This document shows, in pieces, positions 6,592 through 13,194 of a stretch of DNA of 17,724 nucleotides. The notes under the pieces are model-generated. The model was not told the origin of the DNA. It was given only the letters and a program-made list of their open reading frames with translations, and searched no databases. The first letter of the stretch is position 1. Each line of letters begins with the position of its first letter. The translations under genes were made by a program, and so were the position numbers. This DNA is from Gammaproteobacteria bacterium (GTDB lineage Bacteria; Pseudomonadota; Gammaproteobacteria; GCA-001735895). Location: positions 1 through 17,724 of the forward strand of contig JAOUJX010000033.1 of NCBI GenBank assembly GCA_029882955.1. The letters are read 5' to 3'.

Positions 6592-7419
6592 CTATCTTTG
6601 CGCAATAATTTCGATTGGTGCAATATTTCCCGCGCTGATATTTTCGATCATATTTTTGAGTTTTAGCGGTGTAGAAGCCTGCATCAGGGTATGCAAGCCT
6701 AGCGGTGGTGGACCGCCATTGGCCTCAGTTTTTGCTTTCATCTGTTTGAAAAACTCAAGGCCAAAGTCACGCCTGTTGTTTATCACACCGGCTTTGAACC
6801 CTGCCTGTTCCAGAGCCTGCTGATATTCCTCCGCTGAGGCCAGGCTGCTGGTGCTCTGGTCGGTCGCCCAGGGGACCGGATAGGTCAGGTCACCATCTCC
6901 GGTCTTCATGACATCGTATATACCGAATATAGCTCCTGGCTTGAGCACACGGTAGGCTTCTTTGAAGAGTGCGTTTTTGTCAGCAATATTCATCCCGACA
7001 TGCAGCATCAGTGCACCATCAAACGACTCATCTTCAAAAGGCAGGGATAATATGCTGCCTTGCTGCAAGTTAACCAGCTTGTCCAGCCCTACCCAACGAT
7101 TGAGCTCGTTGCCGGTATCGACATACTCCTGTGTCAGGTCTACACCGGTTACCCTGGAATTGATTTTGTTAGCAATAAAACGCGAGGCGCCGCCAAGACC
7201 ACAACCCATATCGATAATATGATCCGACGCACCAAAGTTTGTCTGACCGAGTAAATTACTGGTCGCGACTCTACCGCCGATGTGGAATTCATCCACTGGC
7301 CCCAAATCATCGATAGACAGTTTGTCTGTGGTTTTTCCCATGCTGGAAACTGCCGCTTCGATTGCACCAATCAGATTTCCGTGAGAGTAGTGTTGCGCAA
7401 CTTGATTTTCGTTAAGCAT
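6592..7419 (-). CDS. Class I SAM-dependent methyltransferase
   Basis: This 275-residue cytoplasmic enzyme has a Rossmann-type SAM fold. Motif I is IIDMGCGLGGASRF (68-81), the acidic ribose-binding residue is D94 in VTGVDL, the post-I segment LPFEDESFDGALMLH lies at 126-140, and the UbiE-like EAYRVLKPGAIFG at 154-166. The N-terminal DEFHIGGRVAT (43-53) and general layout resemble glycine/sarcosine/dimethylglycine N-methyltransferases and UbiE/gamma-tocopherol-type methyltransferases, so a small-molecule substrate is likely, but I cannot name it. The start is well supported by AGGAG at 7427-7431, seven bases from the ATG. It lies 74 nt downstream of the tautomerase gene on the same strand and may be cotranscribed with it. 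Confidence 0.85.
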   Translation of the reverse strand: MLNENQVAQHYSHGNLIGAIEAAVSSMGKTTDKLSIDDLGPVDEFHIGGRVATSNLLGQTNFGASDHIIDMGCGLGGASRFIANKINSRVTGVDLTQEYVDTGNELNRWVGLDKLVNLQQGSILSLPFEDESFDGALMLHVGMNIADKNALFKEAYRVLKPGAIFGIYDVMKTGDGDLTYPVPWATDQSTSSLASAEEYQQALEQAGFKAGVINNRRDFGLEFFKQMKAKTEANGGPPPLGLHTLMQASTPLKLKNMIENISAGNIAPIEIIAQR

Positions 7420-7493
7420 GTTTTTTCTCCTAAATTTTATATTACCCTGAAGGCTGGTCGACCAATCTCGACCCGTTTTAATAGTTACCTGCT

Positions 7494-7691
7494 TTATTGA
7501 TTGTTAAGATCAGTGCTAAAACCACCAACCCCCCAGTTCTCGCGTACTACCTCTTCTATCAATACCCAGGTCATCGCCCGCATTGCCTCACCTTCGATTG
7601 AGACTATGGCATCGGTTACTTTTTCGATAATTTCACACTTCTGTGCTTCGGTGAAAACATTTTTGACGACCTTAATTGTGACCAGGGGCAT
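7494..7691 (-). CDS. Small 4-oxalocrotonate tautomerase family protein
   Basis: This 65-residue protein begins MPLVTIKVV, so after removal of Met the catalytic amino-terminal proline (Pro1) is exposed, as in 4-OT. The ATG at 7689-7691 was chosen over a longer frame because of a GGGAGGG ribosome-binding site (7697-7703, five bases away) and because Pro must be the second residue. The C-terminal WGVGGF matches the family's FGIGG. Counted from Pro1, the 4-OT catalytic arginines 11 and 39 are replaced by Val11 and Trp39, and Phe50 by Trp. It is therefore probably not a true 4-oxalocrotonate tautomerase; I recall TWVxIEEV-type members as a common uncharacterised subgroup. It is divergent from the winged-helix/TPR regulator and lies upstream of a methyltransferase. 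Confidence 0.85.
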   Translation of the reverse strand: MPLVTIKVVKNVFTEAQKCEIIEKVTDAIVSIEGEAMRAMTWVLIEEVVRENWGVGGFSTDLNNQ

Positions 7692-7696
7692 AACAA

Positions 7697-7703
7697 CCCT
7701 CCC
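7697..7703 (-). promoter_or_regulatory. Strong Shine-Dalgarno that fixes the tautomerase start
   Basis: GGGAGGG on the minus strand lies five bases before the ATG at 7691. It decides in favour of the short, Pro1-exposing form of the tautomerase. Confidence 0.75.
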
Positions 7704-7708
7704 GTAGC

Positions 7709-7731
7709 GTTGCCAGAGAAATTCTGGCAAC
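7709..7731. promoter_or_regulatory. Perfect 9-bp inverted repeat in divergent promoter region (candidate operator)
   Basis: GTTGCCAGA (7709-7717) and TCTGGCAAC (7723-7731) are perfectly complementary with a 5-nt spacer. The repeat lies between the tautomerase Shine-Dalgarno and the start of the divergent regulator gene. As DNA it is a good candidate operator for that regulator; as RNA it would form a hairpin in the tautomerase leader just upstream of the ribosome-binding site. Confidence 0.5.
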
Positions 7732-7785
7732 CGGGATAGTTTAGTCTCTCAGCAATATAAACCCTGAATTTGAGGAAGGGATTTT

Positions 7786-7866
7786 ATGGAGATTTTGTGG
7801 GGAATGTTTGTTATCGTCAGGATCGGATATAAATTCCTGGCTGATAACTATGCTATATCGATTTGA
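7786..7866 (+). CDS. Possible 26-residue leader ORF overlapping the regulator start
   Basis: An ATG at 7786 is preceded by GAGGAAGGG (7772-7780, five bases away), the best ribosome-binding site in this region. The frame encodes 26 hydrophobic/basic residues starting MEILWGMFVIV and stops at 7866, seventeen bases inside the regulator gene in another frame. The regulator's own ATG at 7850 has no clear ribosome-binding site, so the short ORF may feed ribosomes to it by coupling. The peptide itself resembles nothing I recognise and could be incidental. Confidence 0.35.
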   Translation: MEILWGMFVIVRIGYKFLADNYAISI

Positions 7867-9391
7867 CGACTACGAGCTCGATAGCGATAGCTACCAACTT
7901 TTAAAGAGCGGTCAAGCAATTACTCTGGAACCTCAGGTTTTCGATGTGCTTAGTTATCTGCTGGCACATCACGAGCGGATTATCAGTCGTGAAGAGTTAT
8001 TAGATGAGCTATGGGAAGGCAAGATAGTCAGTGACGCCACAATAAACAGTTGTATCAAAGCTGCGCGTCAGGCCATTGGTGATAGCGGTAAAGCCCAGCG
8101 TTATATAGCCACCTATAGTCGCAGAGGCTATCGTTTTGTCGCAGATATCGACATACTGGAAAGTCCTTCGAGAGAAGCTTTATCAGGTTCAAAACACCCA
8201 AAGCAGCAAAAAACGCTCTGGTCGGGCCGCCCATCGATAGCCGTAATCCCGTTTGCACACAATCCAGGTAGCGAAGAGGCTGCGTGGGTTTCTCATATTT
8301 TGAGCGAAGATATTAGCATCCAGTTGGCACGTATACCGGGCTTCATGGTTATTTCACGCAATTCCATGGCCTATTATGGAACCCGTGAAATCAGCATAAG
8401 TCAGGTAGGCCGTGAGCTGGGCACTGACTATGTGGTTGAAGGTTCAGTGTGGCAAAGCGACGGACGTCTGCGCGTCTCTGTTCAGTTACTGGAAACGCTG
8501 AGTAATCGTTTCCTGTGGGCCGATAAAACTGAAATTCAGGCCGATCGATTAAATGATTTGCAGGATGATATCGTGCGCAAAATCGTCGGACAGATAGAGC
8601 CCGAATTAAACCGCGCTGAATTCGCTATATTACACCATAAGACACCGCTCGATCTTGGCGCCTGGGCCTTATATCGCAAAGGTCATGCCCTGCTAGGTTT
8701 AAAGGGCTGGAGCGAGGAAACTTTCGCTGAAACTGCCGACCTGCTACGCCGGGCAATAGCCATCGACCCCGATTTAGCCTTCGCACACGCCTATCTCGCG
8801 TTGATTCTCGCTATTGGACATTTGATTGGGCTGGTTACCGACGATGCGAGTCGGGATGAAGCCATGAGGGAAGCGGAAACAGCTATCGCGCTCGACGCAC
8901 AAAATTCAGATGTACTGGGCTATTCCGGGTGTGCACTCGCAGATCTGGGAGAGCTCGAACGCGGTGTCGGACTGATGCGACGTGCAGTCGAACTTGACCC
9001 GAGCAATGCTCAGGCTCACGCCGCATTAGGAGCAGCGCTACTGCATTTAGGCCAGATCGAAGGCATTGAAGAAATGCAATATGGTATTCGTATCAGCCCA
9101 CGAGACAATCGAATTGCCGCCTGGGGAGCTCTGCTGGCCCGCGGTTTGCTCAGTATGGGTAAAGTCGATGAAGCGATTGAAACTGCAGAACACGCCTGTC
9201 GTAGCGATGACAAAATTTTTCTTCCGAGGGTCATTCTTGCGCTGGCTCAGATTACGGCCGGCAACAGCGAGGCCGCACGATTAGCCCTTGAGGACGCCCG
9301 GCGTATTCGGCCGAGGCTGTCGATGAACGACATCTCCCGCTTTGCGGCTCCGCAGGAAATCGCAAGTCTGGAACAGGTCGGGCTTTTATGA
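7850..9391 (+). CDS. Soluble winged-helix transcriptional regulator with FlgO/TolB-like and TPR domains
   Basis: This is a 513-residue regulator. Residues 1-100 form an OmpR/ToxR-type winged helix (LYRFDDYELD start, recognition segment SDATINSCIKAARQAIGD, wing YIATYSRRGYRFV). About 125-250 matches the FlgO/TolB-N-like domain often found after such winged helices (SIAVIPFAH..., LGTDYVVEGSV...). The rest, about 265-510, is helical TPR repeats (for example SDVLGYSGCALADLGELERG). Unlike CadC or ToxR there is no membrane helix, so it is cytoplasmic. The ATG at 7850 was preferred over a TTG at 7808 because homologous N-termini begin at this position. It is divergent from the tautomerase, with a perfect inverted repeat between them, so it probably controls the tautomerase and perhaps the methyltransferase. 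The signal it senses is unknown. Confidence 0.85.
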   Translation: MLYRFDDYELDSDSYQLLKSGQAITLEPQVFDVLSYLLAHHERIISREELLDELWEGKIVSDATINSCIKAARQAIGDSGKAQRYIATYSRRGYRFVADIDILESPSREALSGSKHPKQQKTLWSGRPSIAVIPFAHNPGSEEAAWVSHILSEDISIQLARIPGFMVISRNSMAYYGTREISISQVGRELGTDYVVEGSVWQSDGRLRVSVQLLETLSNRFLWADKTEIQADRLNDLQDDIVRKIVGQIEPELNRAEFAILHHKTPLDLGAWALYRKGHALLGLKGWSEETFAETADLLRRAIAIDPDLAFAHAYLALILAIGHLIGLVTDDASRDEAMREAETAIALDAQNSDVLGYSGCALADLGELERGVGLMRRAVELDPSNAQAHAALGAALLHLGQIEGIEEMQYGIRISPRDNRIAAWGALLARGLLSMGKVDEAIETAEHACRSDDKIFLPRVILALAQITAGNSEAARLALEDARRIRPRLSMNDISRFAAPQEIASLEQVGLL

Positions 9392-9432
9392 GCGGTCTTT
9401 CTGATATAGAGCATGCCCTGCATTGCCAGGCA

Positions 9433-11442
9433 TTACCTGATTCGACACTTTGAAATCAGGCCATGAAGATCATGCCAGCCAATCCGCGTATCAGGCGCGT
9501 TAGCCCCGGTAAAGTCATCAAAACCCTTTTGATCGGCAACACCGCCGAGTCGTTGGTAAAAATCTACCGCCTGCTGATTAGCGTCAAAGACGCGCAGACA
9601 AACGGAGCTGGCACCATCCTCGATTAATCGCTGAACCGCATCCGCTATTAATCGTGTTCCGATACCCCTACCACGCATTCGGCTATGAACGTGCAATGCT
9701 TCGATCATCGTATCGTAGTCGGGGTCGGCGTTTCTCGCCACCCAGATAAATCCGCTTAAAGCGCCTCCGCTACGAGTGATTAACACCAGATCACCCTGCG
9801 GCAGGTTGCATAGCTTGTGCTGCCAGAATTCGGTACGCTCGTTTTCTATTTCGTTGTCTAAATACGTGTTTGGCAATATATCTTTATAGAAATTTCGCCA
9901 ACTAGCGGTATGTAACGCTGCAATAGCATCAGCATCTTCGATCCCGGCTCGCTTTATAGGTGTTTCTGGAAACAGCTTATCATCAGGGATATTTCTGAAT
10001 GGTAGTGTCATCAGATTGGACGATGCCGGACCTGCTGTTTCGACTTCGATCATACGACTAAATACCTCTGAAAAGGCGGCACGGAAATGGTTTTTGGCCT
10101 TAACATAGGTCACAGCAAATTCGGCCGGGTCGAGATCGTGTAGCTCGAAATAAGCTTTGTCGTTTACTGGAGTATTGCGGCTGGTCACGATTATGTGGAC
10201 TTCGCCAACTTTCATAACTGCTGTTAGTCCGAGTTCGACACTAAGCCCCTTTTCCATCGGACCATGATTGACAAAGCGACCATCTGTCAGTTTTCCTACT
10301 TTGGCGCTGACAAGAACGGGTTGACCAAAATTATGGCTTAGGCGCCCACCAAAAGCACAATCGAATACAGCACCAGGGCCTGCACGATGAGCTTTCGCGG
10401 CAATACCCGGGTCCCAGAAAAATGCAAACAATGAGGGTAGACCACCGCCAATTTCGAGCGCGGCTCGAAGCAACTCGGGAGTATCCGCTCCACCACCGGA
10501 AAATACATTGTCAGATGGCTCCAGCACAGCGATGGGTGCAGGGTGCTCATTCACCAGAGTCTTTAATACAGTTACCGCTTGTGGTAGATGTACGTCAAGC
10601 TTTTCAGCCTGCTGTAGAAAAAAATCTGCGAGGCGGTCCGCTTCACTGATTGCATCAGGATGACCTCTTTCAGCACACAGGGCAATCGAGGCTCCTGTTT
10701 GCGGGCTGTCTGCGTAAACGAACCCACCGAAAGCACTGACATCATAAAAACTGTGCGTGACTTCCGAATCCCGCGCTTCAGACTGTATTGCGGCCATAGG
10801 CCCTGAAGCAGTTTGCATATTAAAACTGGTCGGTGCGAACCCTGCCGGAACGATCAGTGTTTCGGGGTTTATTTCACCTTTCATGGTTCGACCGAGCAGT
10901 TCCAGGGCTTTTGCAGCGGTTTCCAACATGTCAATATGCGGGTATGTCTTGTAGCCAATAATAATGTCTGCCAAACGGCCAATCGCGGGGTCGAGGTTGG
11001 CATGAAGATCTAACGTCACCGCAATTGATACCGAGCCGACAAGATTGCGGACTTTTTCCAGCAGTAGCAGTTCCGGATTTTCTGTGTCGGCAGCTACAGC
11101 ACTGCCGTGCAACGACAGGTACACACCATCCCATTCCTGTCCAGACAGTCCGGCTTCGATATGGCTCAGTATTTCGTTAAATAAACCCGAAACCATTGGC
11201 CCGGCAGGATAAGCGGCCGTGCAGAAGATGTAGTGCGCCTTAATGCCGGGACTGGTTTCAACAAAGTTTTCGACGGCGGCCGTTTCGATATTGGTGCCGT
11301 GATAAAAATCTTTTGCGGCTGAACCGGATAGCCATTCGCGAGCACGAAACACATCAGCATCGGCAGACACTGGCGAAAAGAAATTACCCTCGTACCAAAA
11401 GCGAATAATTGCCAGATGTTTCATATTAGAAGTGTCGCTCAT
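9433..11442 (-). CDS. Fusion: M81 (MlrC-like) metallopeptidase plus GNAT acetyltransferase
   Basis: This 669-residue single chain has two enzymes. Residues 7-492 are an M81-family protein, the family of MlrC, which cleaves linearised microcystin. The zinc ligands are D145 and H147 (TLDLHANL) and H169 (YPHID); their spacing (2 and 22) equals that of the MlrC triad. The domain ends with the conserved PFRNIPDDKLFP. Residues 495-669 form a GNAT N-acetyltransferase with the acetyl-CoA loop RMRGRGIGTRL (588-598) and NQQAVDFYQRLG (622-633). The reading frame is continuous, and the join falls exactly at the natural end of M81. A peptidase or amidohydrolase whose released amine is then acetylated is one idea. 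Which substrate is acted on is unknown. The ATG at 11442 lacks a clear ribosome-binding site; M7 is an alternative. It is transcribed after NnrS with a 121-nt gap. Confidence 0.88.
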   Translation of the reverse strand: MSDTSNMKHLAIIRFWYEGNFFSPVSADADVFRAREWLSGSAAKDFYHGTNIETAAVENFVETSPGIKAHYIFCTAAYPAGPMVSGLFNEILSHIEAGLSGQEWDGVYLSLHGSAVAADTENPELLLLEKVRNLVGSVSIAVTLDLHANLDPAIGRLADIIIGYKTYPHIDMLETAAKALELLGRTMKGEINPETLIVPAGFAPTSFNMQTASGPMAAIQSEARDSEVTHSFYDVSAFGGFVYADSPQTGASIALCAERGHPDAISEADRLADFFLQQAEKLDVHLPQAVTVLKTLVNEHPAPIAVLEPSDNVFSGGGADTPELLRAALEIGGGLPSLFAFFWDPGIAAKAHRAGPGAVFDCAFGGRLSHNFGQPVLVSAKVGKLTDGRFVNHGPMEKGLSVELGLTAVMKVGEVHIIVTSRNTPVNDKAYFELHDLDPAEFAVTYVKAKNHFRAAFSEVFSRMIEVETAGPASSNLMTLPFRNIPDDKLFPETPIKRAGIEDADAIAALHTASWRNFYKDILPNTYLDNEIENERTEFWQHKLCNLPQGDLVLITRSGGALSGFIWVARNADPDYDTMIEALHVHSRMRGRGIGTRLIADAVQRLIEDGASSVCLRVFDANQQAVDFYQRLGGVADQKGFDDFTGANAPDTRIGWHDLHGLISKCRIR
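9436..9460 (-). repeat. Inverted repeat at the 3' end of the M81-GNAT gene
   Basis: CCTGATT (9436-9442) and AATCAGG (9454-9460) form a perfect 7-bp stem with an 11-nt loop in the last codons of the fusion gene. The 41-nt convergent gap with the regulator has no T-run, so this is at most a weak transcription or mRNA end signal. Confidence 0.3.
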
Positions 11443-11563
11443 TGTAATTAGTTAAACCGGCTTCAGTGCCCCATCATTATCCTGGTATTTGGGTTATTCC
11501 TGCTGACAGTTTATGTCAGTTATCGTTTCAAATGGCTCCAGAGACCGAAGACGGAATCGACAA

Positions 11564-12748
11564 CTAACCGGCTCGCCCGTCGGCCCTCCGACTACAAAGA
11601 ATCGGCGCAAATACAAACAGGAATAGCAGGAATGACAGACACCATAGAATCGCGGCACTACTCACCCAGAGTCGCCAGTGATCGAGATTCAAGATCGGTC
11701 CAAACACTCGACCAAGCCCTGCTGCTATCAACAGATAATACCCGACGACCATAGTCAACGGCGCAATCAGCGCACGCCCGGTATGCCCCAGCGAGGCGCG
11801 CGACATAATACCGAGAATCATAGTCGAATACGCTCCCATAGTAAGCGCGTGTATCCAGCTAGTACCGGGTATTGGGACACCGAGCAACCAGATAGCCTTT
11901 AACAGCATCGCAACTGGAATCCAGGCGTAACCTAAATGGAGGATCCAGAGTATTGGCTGACTCCGTAACCGCCATCCCTGCCATCGAACCAGTTGCACTG
12001 TGAACAGCACAGCGGTAACCATAGCCAGCGTACCCTCGATAACGCTACCGGGGGTAATAAAATCAACCACAACTACCGCTATAGTGGCAACTATAAGCAT
12101 TCTATCGAGTAACTGATTACGATGAATACCGACATCGCTACCGAGTTGCCTGAGACCGGCCGAAGTAAAAGCCGGGATAACACGCCCGGCCACCACGGTG
12201 ACTAAAACCAAAATCAGGTTAATCGCAAATTGCAGCGGGGCAACTAATAGTGAACCGCTCAGATGAAAGTGAAGGTTTGCGGCAAATAAAGAAACCAGCA
12301 GTGCAATGAAAAAAAGATTGCGCCGATTACCAGAGCGGATCAATGCAGGCAGAATAGTGACAGTAAGGGCAGGTATGAAAGCCATATCTACTATAGCTAC
12401 CATTAGCGGTCCCAGGCTTGTTGTAATCGTCATCACCACTCGTCCGGCTATCCATATCAACACTAACCCGAATAGCGGTGCGCCAGCGAATCCGCGTCGA
12501 CCTGTCCAACTAGGTATGGCCGTCAGCAGAAAGCCCGCAACTGCGGCAATAATAAATCCGAAAATCATTTCATGGGCATGCCATATCTGAGCTGGCAGCC
12601 ACATCATCGAAAGATCGTGGCCATGCAGGGTTATCACCCATATCGGCACGGTCAATACAGCGTAGATTCCTGCCAATAGAAAGAATGGCCGAAAGCCATA
12701 AGCCAATATTGGCGGATAAGGCACTGAATTTAGCCCGGTTAACCGCAT
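11564..12748 (-). CDS. nnrS: NnrS family haem-copper membrane protein
   Basis: This 394-residue polytopic membrane protein has about twelve helices. Diagnostic NnrS segments are present: PPILAYGFRPFFLLAG at 12-27, the WHAHEMIFGF histidine pair H57/H59, PSWTGRRGFAG at 79-89, and near the C-terminus WIHALTMGAYSTMILGIMSR followed by LGHTGR. NnrS binds haem and copper and protects metabolism from nitric oxide stress in denitrifiers and pathogens; its exact chemistry is unsettled. It begins 32 nt after the aconitase X swivel subunit and is very probably cotranscribed with it. That is suggestive because aconitase-type iron-sulfur enzymes are sensitive to nitric oxide, so NnrS could protect the neighbouring enzyme (inference). 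The start has no obvious ribosome-binding site. Confidence 0.9.
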   Translation of the reverse strand: MRLTGLNSVPYPPILAYGFRPFFLLAGIYAVLTVPIWVITLHGHDLSMMWLPAQIWHAHEMIFGFIIAAVAGFLLTAIPSWTGRRGFAGAPLFGLVLIWIAGRVVMTITTSLGPLMVAIVDMAFIPALTVTILPALIRSGNRRNLFFIALLVSLFAANLHFHLSGSLLVAPLQFAINLILVLVTVVAGRVIPAFTSAGLRQLGSDVGIHRNQLLDRMLIVATIAVVVVDFITPGSVIEGTLAMVTAVLFTVQLVRWQGWRLRSQPILWILHLGYAWIPVAMLLKAIWLLGVPIPGTSWIHALTMGAYSTMILGIMSRASLGHTGRALIAPLTMVVGYYLLIAAGLGRVFGPILNLDHWRLWVSSAAILWCLSFLLFLFVFAPILCSRRADGRAG

Positions 12749-12780
12749 TCGAGACTCAGCTTATGGCACCCATCGAATCT

Positions 12781-13194
12781 CTAACGCTCAATGACGACCC
12801 TGCCTTCAGCTGGATAAACCGTAACCCGGTCCCCGCTTCGAATCAGGCTGGTCACATCACCCGCTTCAAAGCGATCACATAGCGCCATGTCCGCAAGTGC
12901 CGCGCCCTGTGCCAGAATAGGATTAACACTATTGAATAGAATCGCCTTCGGCGCAATCTTACGCGACACCATCTCGTGCAGCATCCAGGCCGAGGCTACC
13001 CCGCCCTTGGCGGTATTGAACACCATAATCTTATCGACATAGCTTTGACCTGCGAGTTTATGCTGAGGCCGCGAAAATATACCCGCAATGCGATCCAGAT
13101 CGTAACGCGCCGAAAAATTATCGTCGGTAACCAGCGCCTCGCCGCTAACCTCGGGGCCGACACCAACATGGCAGCGTAATTCGATAGCAGTCAT
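12781..13194 (-). CDS. Aconitase X swivel (small) subunit, DUF126
   Basis: This 137-residue protein matches the aconitase X swivel domain, the separate small subunit of type II AcnX enzymes. The core motif lies at 58-72 (VFNTAKGGVASAWML), followed by PKAILFNSVNPILAQGAALADMALCDRF-type sequence (82-109), which fits the family. In characterised members, the loop after the G-K/R-G holds one or more serines used for catalysis or substrate binding; here the first serine position is G65 and only S68 remains. The ATG overlaps the stop of the large subunit by one base (TAATG), a sign of coupled translation and equal subunit amounts. Known AcnX activities are cis-3-hydroxyproline dehydratase and phosphomevalonate dehydratase; neither can be assigned here. 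Confidence 0.85.
   Translation of the reverse strand: MTAIELRCHVGVGPEVSGEALVTDDNFSARYDLDRIAGIFSRPQHKLAGQSYVDKIMVFNTAKGGVASAWMLHEMVSRKIAPKAILFNSVNPILAQGAALADMALCDRFEAGDVTSLIRSGDRVTVYPAEGRVVIER

Noticed and set aside
6423..6623. 66-residue minus-strand frame between the methyltransferase and the oxidase
   Set aside because: It overlaps the methyltransferase 3' end in another frame, has no ribosome-binding site, contains the FNR box and inverted repeat, and its composition is not protein-like.
7455..7464. Palindrome TGGTCGACCA between the tautomerase and the methyltransferase
   Set aside because: A 10-bp palindrome alone is weak evidence; it is not repeated in other gaps and has no clear promoter near it.
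11470..11563. Plus-strand frame reading ILVFGLFLLTVYVSYRF, like a small membrane protein, in the NnrS/M81-GNAT gap
   Set aside because: No ATG, GTG or TTG precedes the hydrophobic stretch in frame, and the frame continues into the antisense of nnrS. Possibly a remnant, but not supportable as a gene.
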